Shown here: in pieces, positions 17,074 through 28,607 of the stretch | Layout of the letters: every line of letters begins with the position of its first letter | How positions within the stretch are numbered: the stretch's first letter is position 1 | NCBI RefSeq assembly: GCF_001484685.1 | Contig: NZ_CP012200.1 | Coordinates: 1,420,321-1,484,320, forward strand | Direction: 5' to 3' | From: Thermococcus sp. 2319x1 | Lineage (GTDB): Archaea > Methanobacteriota_B > Thermococci > Thermococcales > Thermococcaceae | DNA: 64,000 nt | Translations under genes and position numbers: made by a program | Notes under the pieces: model-generated | What the model saw: the letters and a program-made list of their open reading frames with translations, nothing else | What the model was told of the DNA's origin: nothing | Database searches by the model: none

Positions 17074-17130
17074 GGTATCCCACTACTCAACTTGGGCATA
17101 GAGTTATATTTAGCTTTCTGTTTTAAGCTG

Positions 17131-17843
17131 GATACTGTCAGGATAGGCTGTGGGGCGTCAGGTTTAAATCTCTGACACTATCTCAGAAAAAGAAAGGGGA
17201 GATGAGGGCTGAAACCATTATTTACCGGGTGGTTCCAGTCTTAAAACCTTTTCGCCGGAACAAAATTCCAGCAAAAAGAAAATCAGGGCAGTAAAATTAT
17301 TGCAAGACCTCGGCTACCGGCAAGTCTCCATAATCCTTGGAATCAGCCCAAAAACTAGCGGAAGCAGTTTACAAGCCAAAAATCCCCGCAGTGAAAAAAC
17401 AGAGGAACTTCATTGCAGTTGGTGAGACTGTAATAAAAATCAATGGACAGAAAGGATTTCTCTGGGCTGCAATTGATGTTGAAAGCAGAGAAATCCTCTC
17501 AGTCTGGATTACAGTCCTCAGAAACTGGTGGGTTGATGGAGGTTCCATTCTGATTGTTTTGAAGTCCTGTGAAGGGCGGCCTGTTTTTCTGGTTGATAAT
17601 GCTAGGACACAACCTTGGGCTGATGTTCACGTAACTTTCGGGCCAGGGAATAGTATCGAGCGCTGGTTTGGGACTGTGAAGGAGCGGACAAAGCGTTTCT
17701 GGAATAATTTTAGAAGCAATGATTGGAAAGCTCAGATGTTTGTCTTTCTGTCTGCCTTCTGGTATAATTTTGTCAGGATTCATTCTCGGTTTACATCGCT
17801 GAATGGATCCAAGAGGGGATACCAAAGTTATCCTGACGGTATC
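17131..17843 (+). mobile_element. decayed IS6-family element (ISPfu1/2-like)
   Basis: 713 bp bounded by GATACTGTCAGGATA (17131-17145) and its inverted partner TATCCTGACGGTATC (17829-17843), 14 of 15 matching. It encloses a broken IS6 transposase. Flanking 8-mers differ (TTAAGCTG versus ATTCCTCT), so no target duplication remains and one end has been rearranged. The size is slightly below the ~780 bp of intact Pyrococcus relatives, from memory of that family. Confidence 0.88.
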
Positions 17844-17882
17844 ATTCCTCTTTTGAGAAAAGCATCCAAAAAGTTATCATAG
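17202..17882 (+). pseudogene. IS6-family transposase, inactivated
   Basis: The gene begins at ATG 17202 (MRAETIIYRVVPVLKPFRR), shifts frame by one base near 17280 and again near 17350, then continues to 17882. The DDE site is destroyed: the first Asp position reads AVGETVIK where relatives have AVDETVIK, and the stretch after 'PVFLVDNA' has lost the usual residues between the second Asp and the Glu, although 'ERWFGTVKERTKRFWNNF' is intact. It cannot transpose itself. Reading continues past the right inverted repeat into the neighbouring MFS gene, so the natural stop has been lost. Confidence 0.88.
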
Positions 17883-19002
17883 AGAGCCCGTACAAAATAC
17901 CAGTCACAAAAAACGGCATTACAAGGGATAAATCAAAAACTTTCCCACCTATAAGTTGACCTATGCCGAAGGTCGTCGTCCACGAAAAGTTCCTCAATGC
18001 CACTGCCGTCGATCTTTCCTCCTTAGTGAAAAAGCGCATCATAAATGAATCCCATATGGGGTTAACGATGTTCATTAATATGGTTCGGATCGTATAAATC
18101 ACCGCCGCAATCGGAAAAGAGGGAGAGAAGGGCATTGAAAGTATTAGAAGGGTTGCACTCCCATTGAAACCTACGATCGTTTTAACACTCCCAACTTTGT
18201 CGGCAATCACGGGAAGGATGAATGTTCCAATTCCCATTACAAACTGCTGAATGGCAAAAAGACCCCCAATGCTCTCCAAGCTTGTTCCAAAACGTTTGTT
18301 AAACCACAGCCCCATGTAGGGTATCGTAACCCCAGCCCCCAAGCCAATTAAAGCCGATGGGAGGGAAAACTTTGCGATTTTGACAACAAGCTCCCTTTCA
18401 AACCTGAGTTTCTTTTCCTCCCTCCTCAAAACTGGAGAAGCCATGAAAATGAAGAAGCCCTGAACCGGAACGAGTAACGCAACAAATAAGAGCGTCATTT
18501 TGTATGGATTTGAACCATCGAACATCTTGGGGAGTAAACCACCCAAGTACATGCCCAATGCAGCACCTATCGTTCCCAAAGCGGCATTTAAGCTGAAGAG
18601 GTAGTGCCTCCTCTCATCGCTTACCTCTTCACTCAAGAGAGACATCAACGCTGGACCCTCAAGTGCCATTCCTACCCCCAACACGGCAGATGCAATGGCA
18701 AAAGTCCAAAAATACGGCATAAAGACTTGGAGAAGCCTTGCCGCAAAGAACATTCCCACCGCAACTAAGATGGTTCTCCTATAGCCCAACCTAACGCTTA
18801 CATGTCCCGCGATTAAAAGAACTATGGCTTGAGCTATTGTGGAAACCGAAAAGAGAATTCCAATTTTTGAAAAATTCATTCCAAGAGAGGAGTAGTAAAA
18901 AGGCAGGATGAACCACGCTATATTGCCCCCTAACCAGCCCAGAAAGGAATAAACAACCACAAGCTTGGCATCCCTGCTGAATCCTCGGTAGTTCTCGAGC
19001 AT
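17842..19002 (-). CDS. MFS transporter, 3' end formed by the IS6 terminus
   Basis: 386 residues, 12 hydrophobic segments, with the MFS loop 'GHVSVRLGYRRTILVAVG' after TM2. Closely related in layout to the next gene (19046): both share 'KFSLPSALIGLGAGVTIPYM' in the middle. Its TGA (17842-17844) is formed at the boundary with the IS6 inverted repeat, so the C-terminus may have been trimmed by the insertion. Substrate unknown. The 43-bp gap from the upstream paralog suggests one transcript. Confidence 0.85.
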   Translation of the reverse strand: MLENYRGFSRDAKLVVVYSFLGWLGGNIAWFILPFYYSSLGMNFSKIGILFSVSTIAQAIVLLIAGHVSVRLGYRRTILVAVGMFFAARLLQVFMPYFWTFAIASAVLGVGMALEGPALMSLLSEEVSDERRHYLFSLNAALGTIGAALGMYLGGLLPKMFDGSNPYKMTLLFVALLVPVQGFFIFMASPVLRREEKKLRFERELVVKIAKFSLPSALIGLGAGVTIPYMGLWFNKRFGTSLESIGGLFAIQQFVMGIGTFILPVIADKVGSVKTIVGFNGSATLLILSMPFSPSFPIAAVIYTIRTILMNIVNPIWDSFMMRFFTKEERSTAVALRNFSWTTTFGIGQLIGGKVFDLSLVMPFFVTGILYGLSMITFWMLFSKEE

Positions 19003-19045
19003 CGCTTTTTTGTCATTTGCCTCGTTTATAAACTTGTCGAAACGC

Positions 19046-20218
19046 TTAAACTCTGTTATACTTAACGAAGAAGAAGTAGAATATCAGGGTAGCTGCTACA
19101 TAGAGGGTCGCTGTAGCATAAAAAGGATAGCTAAGGGAGATTGAAAACAATATACCCCCTATATAGTTCCCCACTCCCCTCATGAAGGTGGAAAAAGCCC
19201 TTCTAATCCCCGCAGCCGTTGCCTTTTCTTCGGTCGTAAAGAATCCCATCATGAAGGCATCATCTATGGGCCACACAATGTTCATAAGGATTGAACGGAT
19301 GATATAAACAAACGCCGCCAAGAGGAAGAGTTCCAACGATGGGAATATCCCGAAGAGAAAGGCAGCGATGCTCTGAAAGAGGGAAATAGTCTTCACAGGG
19401 CCGATTTTATTTACAAGCTTTGGAAGTATGAAAGAGCTTATACCCATTACCAGCTGTTGGGCAAAGAAAACCCCGCTTATAGTCGCTAAAGTTTGTCCAA
19501 AGCGAAGGTTAAAGTAGAGACTCATATAGGGAATCGTTATTCCCGCTCCCAGGCCTATCATCGCAGAAGGAAGTGAAAACTTGAGGATCTTCACAACTAG
19601 CTCTTTTCTCCAATTTATGCGGGGATTTTTCACGGGAACATCTTTAATTATCAAGAGGATTGGTATTACAATGGCAAACTGGAGAATTGCCAAGGAAACA
19701 ACAAGCCTGTATGCGAGTTCTCTCGATAGTCCAAAGGTTTCCACAAAAAAATCGGGAGCAAATCCGGCAATTAAAACCCCCAGAGCATTTAAGATCGTCC
19801 CAATTCCAAAGCTTATAGAAAAAGCATGATGCCTCTGCTTTTCTTCTACCTCTTCACTCAGCAAGGCATAAAAATTGGGCTGCCTTATTCCCATGTTAGC
19901 ACCTATTAAAAAGAATCCCAGAGCAATAACGTAAAAGTTGAGTGCCAAAACTTGGAGTATTCTTCCCATCAATCCCAAAAGTGCCCCGAGAATCAAGGTT
20001 CTCTTATAGCCGAGCTTGAGAGATACCTGACCAGCGATCAAAAAGAAAAGTCCACCAGCAAAAGTCTGGATTGAGAAGAAAATCCCCATTTTGTCCATTC
20101 CATAGCCCAAAGCACTAAGGTAAAAGGGCATTATGAATATGGAAAACTGGAGAAACAGCTGGCCTGCCGCATTGGCTGCTATTAACAATTTTGCGTCTCT
20201 GTTGTAGTGTCCAAGCAT
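19046..20218 (-). CDS. MFS transporter, paralog of the adjacent gene
   Basis: About 390 residues with the same architecture as 17842-19002, and conserved 'GQVSLKLGYKRTLILGALLG' and 'SLPSAMIGLGAGITIPYMSL' segments, so the pair arose by tandem duplication. No ribosome binding site is visible. A TATA element (TTATAAA, about 20241-20247) lies ~27 bp before ATG 20218, which points to a leaderless transcript starting at MLGHYNRDAK rather than at the earlier ATG 20236. Substrate unknown. Confidence 0.87.
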   Translation of the reverse strand: MLGHYNRDAKLLIAANAAGQLFLQFSIFIMPFYLSALGYGMDKMGIFFSIQTFAGGLFFLIAGQVSLKLGYKRTLILGALLGLMGRILQVLALNFYVIALGFFLIGANMGIRQPNFYALLSEEVEEKQRHHAFSISFGIGTILNALGVLIAGFAPDFFVETFGLSRELAYRLVVSLAILQFAIVIPILLIIKDVPVKNPRINWRKELVVKILKFSLPSAMIGLGAGITIPYMSLYFNLRFGQTLATISGVFFAQQLVMGISSFILPKLVNKIGPVKTISLFQSIAAFLFGIFPSLELFLLAAFVYIIRSILMNIVWPIDDAFMMGFFTTEEKATAAGIRRAFSTFMRGVGNYIGGILFSISLSYPFYATATLYVAATLIFYFFFVKYNRV

Positions 20219-20387
20219 GGTTGAATTATATATCATAGCGTTTATAAGCTTATCGAAATGAAGCAGAAAAGCTTAAATACCCTCCAGATATTCCCTGAAC
20301 AGCTAAAATAAGGGGAGTCATTTTGATCCGTGTTATAATCAGAGCACGGTAAAATAAGCATTATCTCAAAAAATTTAAAGAGAAAGA

Positions 20388-21848
20388 CTAAGCTTTTGAC
20401 ATGAATTCATCAACTGCTTTCTTTGTGTGTATGTAGTCTTTCCCTGCCAGTATTATGACTTTAAAGTTTGGATTGTTTGGATTGTTCAAAATAGCGACTA
20501 CGTGGCCCTTGTTCATTATGTCGTTTTTGAGGCCCTCTATTGTCGCCGAATCATAATTTTGTTCTAAGACCTTCCAAGCTTTGTTGCTGACCCATCCTCC
20601 GATTATTATCACATGCTTGTCGTTTGGAAGACTCGAAAGCTCTTCATCGGTTATTATGAGGGAGTTAACATCGCCCACAACTTCGGCTTTTGTCGTTTCT
20701 ACCGTGACCTTCTTCTTAACTGTGACTGTCCTTAAAAACCTGTAGCCTGCTATTCCCGTTATGGCTCCATTGTTATCTTTCTCAAACACCGGCGAGATAC
20801 TAAGAGCAAACATGGGAAGGTTCAAAGTTTCCTCTCCTAAGGTTACGATTGGGAAACCGTTATCGGGGTCAACATGGAGGTAGAGGGTGAATAAATAGTT
20901 TGAGGGGTCGATATCCCAGACCCACTGTCCTTTGTACACATCCCCATCTTGGTATTTTTTGGTTTTTTCGTAATATTCATATTCATAGGTAACCTGTTTT
21001 GTGCCCCCAATACCTATGAAGAAGTCAGAAGGGGTGAACACAAGAACTTTTTGAGCACCTTCCTTCAGCAGGGTCTCAATCCTTCCACCGGGATAAGCAT
21101 CGTAAATTTCAAAGTCCTCCTGACCTTGGGAATCCACATACATAACATAATATTTCTCTTTGTAGAGTGTTTGAGTCTTTTCCAGCCCACTTGGATAGGT
21201 TATCTCTACAAGGGTCTTTTTCTGCTCAGTGTCAATATCAACAAAGTAAATCTTCCATCCATTTACCGTCAATGTGCTCCCAAGAGACTTCGAATCACTT
21301 TTCTCTTCATAGGAGTATATGTAAAGGGTGTCCTTTCCGTTTTCAACCGTTGATACTAGTTTTGAGTTCTCCCCACCAAGGCTTAGTGGTGTCGTGTTCT
21401 CATTGAATATTATCTCCACACTTCTATCTCCAAACTGTGCCTTCTTTAACGTTGAATTGTAGAGAACTCTTGAAAAGTTCACCGCAATAACGATTTTATC
21501 TCCCTCTGGAGTTTCTCCAAGAACCAAACCCACATCAGGCATGTCTGTTTCACTCAACTTATAATATTGGTCGTCATCTGGTATAATAACACTCCTGTAC
21601 GTTACTGGAACCTCAACGTAGGTGGGGTATGAGCCCGGTTTTATTCCCTTAAGGACTAAGAATGCTCCAAGCCGTGCCCCAGCAATTGCATCTTCGTTTA
21701 TGTGAAGGGGTTGATTGTTCACAACCTTTGTAGTGGGAAGCACGATAACGGCATTTGTCGAGTCTATTGAAAAGCTGTATGCGTTGGCTACTCCTACACC
21801 AGAGAGAAAGAACAACAACGCCATTACAAAACTTACAGCCTTCTTCAT
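20388..21848 (-). CDS. S-layer-type secreted protein
   Basis: 486 residues. A signal peptide (MKKAVSFVMALLFFLSGVGV, cleavage near ANA) is followed by 'SIDSTNAVIVLPTTKVVNNQ', a typical start of Thermococcales S-layer domain proteins, and by a long beta-rich body. The C-terminal domain 'DKHVIIIGGWVSNKAWKVL' with 'GHVVAILNNPNNP' matches the archaeal S-layer C-terminal region. It would sit outside the membrane as a cell-wall lattice or related protein. GAGGTGAAAAT precedes ATG 21848. Shorter than the main Thermococcus S-layer protein (about 600 residues), so it may be a paralog. Confidence 0.75.
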   Translation of the reverse strand: MKKAVSFVMALLFFLSGVGVANAYSFSIDSTNAVIVLPTTKVVNNQPLHINEDAIAGARLGAFLVLKGIKPGSYPTYVEVPVTYRSVIIPDDDQYYKLSETDMPDVGLVLGETPEGDKIVIAVNFSRVLYNSTLKKAQFGDRSVEIIFNENTTPLSLGGENSKLVSTVENGKDTLYIYSYEEKSDSKSLGSTLTVNGWKIYFVDIDTEQKKTLVEITYPSGLEKTQTLYKEKYYVMYVDSQGQEDFEIYDAYPGGRIETLLKEGAQKVLVFTPSDFFIGIGGTKQVTYEYEYYEKTKKYQDGDVYKGQWVWDIDPSNYLFTLYLHVDPDNGFPIVTLGEETLNLPMFALSISPVFEKDNNGAITGIAGYRFLRTVTVKKKVTVETTKAEVVGDVNSLIITDEELSSLPNDKHVIIIGGWVSNKAWKVLEQNYDSATIEGLKNDIMNKGHVVAILNNPNNPNFKVIILAGKDYIHTKKAVDEFMSKA

Positions 21849-21895
21849 ATTTTCACCTCTGTACCTCTTCAACTTTGAATTTTATTAAGGTTTGC

Positions 21896-22624
21896 CTAAC
21901 TTCCCAAATTTCTCAATAGATTAACCAAGGTCGGCAGAGAAATGCCAACAAATACCCCTTTGAGGTACCTGAGATCCATTTTAAGAGCAGTCTTGGCACC
22001 TAACCATGAGCCGATGAGGACGGGCAACATGAGAAGCATCCCAATAGAATAATCCACACTGCCGTTTTTTGCATAGTTTATGAACGCAACAAAGTTGTTG
22101 AAGAAGATGATCACCTTTGCCATCGCGTTTGCCCTTAAAATGTCTACCCTAAAGAACATCCTCAGGAGAGAGATTACCACAAGGGTAGACGCTATTCCCA
22201 AAACACCTATGTAGATGCCAATTGCCAGTCCCACAATTGATTGGAGTAGCTTTCCACTAAGCATGGGCTCCCCTTGTGGCGCTTTTAATGTGAAATACGT
22301 CCCTACTATAAGAAACACCATCACTACAAAATTTGCTGCCTCCTCAGGGATACTCAGCAGGAAAACACTACCAATGTAGGAGCCAAGCAGAGAAAAGAGC
22401 ACAATAGTTAAAGCCGTCTTCAGATTTAAAACACCTGCTTTAAGGTATGTGAGAGAAGACACGAGGGTTAATGCCGCAATAATCATCTTTAATGTTCCTA
22501 CAGCAGTTTTTGCAGGAACACCGAGGAGCGTAAGAATAAAGAAAGCCACCATACTTCCTCCGCTCATCAAAGAGCCTATAAAACCTCCGAAGCCCGCTAT
22601 AAATAAGAGAAGGGCTTCTTCCAT
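21896..22624 (-). CDS. TauE/SafE (TSUP) family anion permease
   Basis: 242 residues, about eight hydrophobic segments, with the duplicated TSUP pattern: 'AGFGGFIGSLMSGGSMVAFF' at the N-terminus and 'GIASTLVVISLLRMFF' in the second half. The family exports sulfite, organosulfonates or related anions. The substrate cannot be told. It is 47 bp upstream of the S-layer-type gene on the same strand and divergent from the TOPRIM operon. Confidence 0.85.
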   Translation of the reverse strand: MEEALLLFIAGFGGFIGSLMSGGSMVAFFILTLLGVPAKTAVGTLKMIIAALTLVSSLTYLKAGVLNLKTALTIVLFSLLGSYIGSVFLLSIPEEAANFVVMVFLIVGTYFTLKAPQGEPMLSGKLLQSIVGLAIGIYIGVLGIASTLVVISLLRMFFRVDILRANAMAKVIIFFNNFVAFINYAKNGSVDYSIGMLLMLPVLIGSWLGAKTALKMDLRYLKGVFVGISLPTLVNLLRNLGS

Positions 22625-22699
22625 ATTAGCCCGCCAAGAACACTTTCAGCTTGGAAAAATAAAAAGTTTTATATTGGTCTTCACAACTCAAATAGTGCG

Positions 22700-22945
22700 A
22701 TGATGAATGAATCCAATGCTGAAGAGATGATTGACCCCAGAGTGGCTGAGCGTGAAAAAATGGAAAGCGAACTTAAAAAGTTAAACGAAAATATGGCAAA
22801 ACTCTCCAAGCAAGTAGATGAGATACAAGAGGAGTTAGACAAGAAAAACAAACCCAACAAACTTGGATGGGACGGCACCAGCGCCACAATCATCGTGAGT
22901 ACCTTTGCAGTTATAGGAGCCATAGCAGTTGACCTGGTGAAGTAG
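22700..22945 (+). CDS. small coiled-coil protein with C-terminal membrane anchor
   Basis: 81 residues: a charged coiled coil (about residues 15-50, 'MESELKKLNENMAKLSKQVD') and one C-terminal hydrophobic helix ('SATIIVSTFAVIGAIAVDLV'). A TATA-like TTTATATT at ~22669-22676 is 25-30 bp before ATG 22700 and there is no ribosome binding site, so translation is probably leaderless. The TOPRIM gene starts at the very next base after its stop, implying a two-gene unit in which this protein could tether its partner to the membrane (inference). Confidence 0.7.
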   Translation: MMNESNAEEMIDPRVAEREKMESELKKLNENMAKLSKQVDEIQEELDKKNKPNKLGWDGTSATIIVSTFAVIGAIAVDLVK

Positions 22946-23968
22946 ATGATAATAGTTACTGGAGAGAGATACGACGAAGCCCTAAAGGAAAGAGATTTTG
23001 AAAAAATTCTATTCCCAGAATACGGGAAGAACAGAGAAAAGCTAAAGGAGTTTGTCAACAACCTAAGGGGCAACGAAGTGATTGTAACCGCAAGCTTGGA
23101 GCTTATTGATCTCATACTTGGGAAATTTCAGGGAGAAGGGCATATCTTAATTTATTCAAACACGGGTAAAGGATTAACCTTTAAAGAAGCTTATGAGCTG
23201 AGGAAATACCTTGATTTTGATCTGAGAGGGGCGGAAATAACGAACACAGAAAAAGTGAGCGTTCTTTTCTGTGAAGGGAAGACCGATTCAAAGTTCTTTA
23301 AAGCAAGCTATAAGAAGGTCTTTGGCTTTAAAGAGGCCAGAGAAGTTCCTTCTAATTTAGCGCTAATTGAAAAGCTTTTCGAAAGGGACAACTACGAGCT
23401 AATAAGGAACAACGGATACATCGCCATAATACCCAGCGAAGGCAACGCTGGAGTAATAAGGAATCTTGGGAACTTCCTGAGAGCAATGGAAGTTTTTGAA
23501 TTTCATGTTGGAAAAATAGGCCTTGCAATCGACATTGATGAGAGCAAAAAGGCTGTGATGGATTCCATAAAGGGCAAGCTTTCATCATTCCACCATACAG
23601 AAACCAAAAAAGGGTTTAAAGTTGGAAAAACTGAAGTCATCCCCCTCTTAATCGGGAGCAAGGTAGACCTCGGCCCCTGCGTGGAGTGGCAAAAGCCAAC
23701 GATTGAAGACTTTATGCTGGCGATTTTGGAAGGTGATAAAACGTTCAAAAAGCTGGAAAGGGCCATCAACATTTTATACGTAGACCTAAAGCGAAAATTG
23801 AAACCGAAAGAGGTTATTTATTTGGCAATGGCTGCCAAGAAGTTTTGGGGAAACCTTGAGGGCTTTTACGAGATGAGTATAATGAGAACTCCAAAGTGTA
23901 AGGTCGAGAAAGTCCTAAAAGAAAGCAAAATATATGAGAAGATGGAAGCGCTCCTACCATCTCTCTAA
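22946..23968 (+). CDS. TOPRIM-domain protein of unknown function
   Basis: 340 residues. The middle contains 'KVSVLFCEGKTDSKFFKA' (catalytic-type Glu) and later 'KIGLAIDIDESKKAV' (Asp-x-Asp), the two acidic motifs of a TOPRIM fold, similar to DUF3226/OLD-like nucleases. The N-terminal ~100 residues ('GERYDEALKERDFEKIL') and C-terminal helices are not recognised. A TOPRIM core can support nicking, strand transfer or phosphatase chemistry with Mg2+. The gene is directly coupled to the small coiled-coil membrane protein. Its end overlaps the truncated glycosyltransferase by 15 bp. Confidence 0.75.
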   Translation: MIIVTGERYDEALKERDFEKILFPEYGKNREKLKEFVNNLRGNEVIVTASLELIDLILGKFQGEGHILIYSNTGKGLTFKEAYELRKYLDFDLRGAEITNTEKVSVLFCEGKTDSKFFKASYKKVFGFKEAREVPSNLALIEKLFERDNYELIRNNGYIAIIPSEGNAGVIRNLGNFLRAMEVFEFHVGKIGLAIDIDESKKAVMDSIKGKLSSFHHTETKKGFKVGKTEVIPLLIGSKVDLGPCVEWQKPTIEDFMLAILEGDKTFKKLERAINILYVDLKRKLKPKEVIYLAMAAKKFWGNLEGFYEMSIMRTPKCKVEKVLKESKIYEKMEALLPSL

Positions 23969-24643
23969 AAGGTAGTCCTTCTCCTTTAAGAATGTCTCCG
24001 CTCTTTTCAGAACTAGTTTTTCTGCCTCTTCTGTGGTCATGTCCCTTGTTTTTTCCACGAAGTCCGCGGTTTTTGCAAAGTAGAGAGGCACTAAAGGTTC
24101 GGCATTTTTGAGTATTCCGTTTTTATATGCCACTGCCCCATCAAAGAGAACATGACTCCACAGGACGTCGTCGAAGTCAAAAGTTCTTAAAGCCCCTTTA
24201 ACTTCCTCAAACGTTTCCTTCGAAAGTGCTCTTTCCAGAATCTTTTCATTTTCCTCAAAAAGCTTTCTTGCCTTTTCCTTTAGCAGTTCCAAAGTAACCT
24301 TGACAGGTTCTGGTTCTCTAACCTCAATCTCCCCGAAAACCGGAACCGGTTTTATCTCCCTTACGTCCCTCCACCTATCCTCATACTTCTGCATCAACAT
24401 GAAAAGTGTCCCTACAACTTGGTTGAACATTGGGCCCAGAGAAGCAGCTGGATCCTTTGGATCGTGAATCTTAACTCCCAGCGCTGTCTGGATAACTTTA
24501 AAGCCTTCCGCTACTGCAGTAGTTGTTAGGAAAATATCCACTCCAAACCTTGCTACATCGCTTTTCCAAACTTCTTCATCGCCAAGATAGGTGTCTATAA
24601 GCTCTGCGCAAGCTGCAAAGGGGTTCAATGCAAAACCGTACAC
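23954..24643 (-). pseudogene. glycosyltransferase (GT2/GT81-like), N-terminally truncated
   Basis: About 229 residues corresponding to the C-terminal part of a larger glycosyltransferase: 'ARFGVDIFLTTTAVAEGFKV', 'HDPKDPAASLGPMFNQVVGT' and 'DRWRDV' are typical of sugar nucleotide transferases related to glucosyl-3-phosphoglycerate synthase. The nucleotide-binding N-terminal region with its DxD motif is missing. Upstream sequence is foreign (a Gfo/Idh relic on the other strand). I call it a truncated relic, not an active enzyme, though the remaining frame is intact. Confidence 0.7.
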
Positions 24644-24664
24644 AAGTTTAGATGAGTTCCTCGA

Positions 24665-24802
24665 TTTGGATTAGAAATTGTTGAAATCCTAACCCCCACT
24701 TACACTCACGCTGAACTGGCCATAAAAGCCCCAAAAAGCGGTAAACATGTGATTGTAGAAAAACCCATAGCCCTCACAAGCGAAGAAGCTTTTTCAGAGT
24801 GA
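24665..24802 (+). pseudogene. Gfo/Idh/MocA oxidoreductase fragment
   Basis: A 40-codon open piece reads 'IVEILTPTYTHAELAIKAPK' then 'GKHVIVEKPIALTSEEAF', the conserved segment after the Rossmann fold in Gfo/Idh/MocA oxidoreductases (the EKP motif binds NAD(P) and the substrate). Both ends are cut: upstream runs into the truncated glycosyltransferase, and the fragment ends in TGA. The next frame (24805) begins with what looks like the C-terminal end of the same enzyme, so an internal deletion removed most of it. Confidence 0.75.
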
Positions 24803-24804
24803 TA

Positions 24805-25164
24805 ATGGGAGAGGAAGAACTCTCAATAACTGCAAAAGACGCATTAATAGCACTCCAAATGGCAGAGGTGGCAATAGAGTCCGCAAAGAGAGAAGAGTCC
24901 TTGGAGTTTAAGGAGATAAAGGGGAAGCTCCTCCAAGTCGGGCTGGAGCATGTAAAGAGAAGCGCCAAAATAGAGGGAACAGTTGACTTCGTTGAGGCCC
25001 TAGGAACTGATACGATTGTCCATGCCAATATAGGGAACGGGCAAATCATAAAGGTAAAGCTCCCGGGACATATACCCCTTGAGGTCGGTAGTAAGGTTAA
25101 AATAGTGATTGACCTGGATAACATCCATGTGTTTGACAAGAACACTGAAAAAGCCATAATATAA
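24805..25164 (+). pseudogene. chimeric relic: oxidoreductase C-terminus fused to ABC ATPase TOBE domain
   Basis: About 119 residues. Residues 1-40 ('KDALIALQMAEVAIESAKRE') resemble the end of a Gfo/Idh oxidoreductase. Residues ~58-115 ('DFVEALGTDTIVHANIGNGQ', then 'VKLPGHIPLEVGSKVKIVID') are a TOBE domain like that at the C-terminus of MalK-type sugar ABC ATPases. No Walker motifs remain. It begins 2 bp after the previous relic. The frame is open and GAGTGATA precedes the ATG, so it might still be translated, but its origin by deletion and fusion is clear from the domain order. Confidence 0.7.
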
Positions 25165-25174
25165 GGTGGAAGTA

Positions 25175-28477
<3,303 letters not shown>

Positions 28478-28491
28478 ATCCCTCCCTCCCA

Positions 28492-28508
28492 TATCACTCT
28501 GGGTGTTA
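28492..28508. promoter_or_regulatory. Thermococcales glycolytic motif (TGM) in gor promoter
   Basis: TATCAC-N5-GTGTTA matches the TGM consensus TATCAC-N5-GTGATA at 11 of 12 fixed positions. It lies 15 bp upstream of the gor start and downstream of a TATA-like AAATAATTT (about 28520-28530, minus strand). In Thermococcus, Tgr/TrmBL1 bound downstream of TATA represses glycolytic genes until maltodextrin is present. Confidence 0.75.
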
Positions 28509-28607
28509 TGTAAAAGAGCAAATTATTTAAGATTTTTGGATAATGCAAGTGAATTTCATAGATTCTTTAGAACCAAAAAAGAAAAAAAGAAAATTAGCAA
28601 AAGAGCA

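Noticed and set aside
20320-20345. CCGTG...CACGG hairpin after the MFS/S-layer genes as a terminator or RNA gene
   Set aside because: Only five base pairs with a 12-base loop and no T run; too weak to call.
25166-25174. GTG 25166 as a genuine start of the 212-codon frame
   Set aside because: The GGTGG here is the ribosome binding site for ATG 25175; the first ~12 residues of the long frame do not look like a natural N-terminus.
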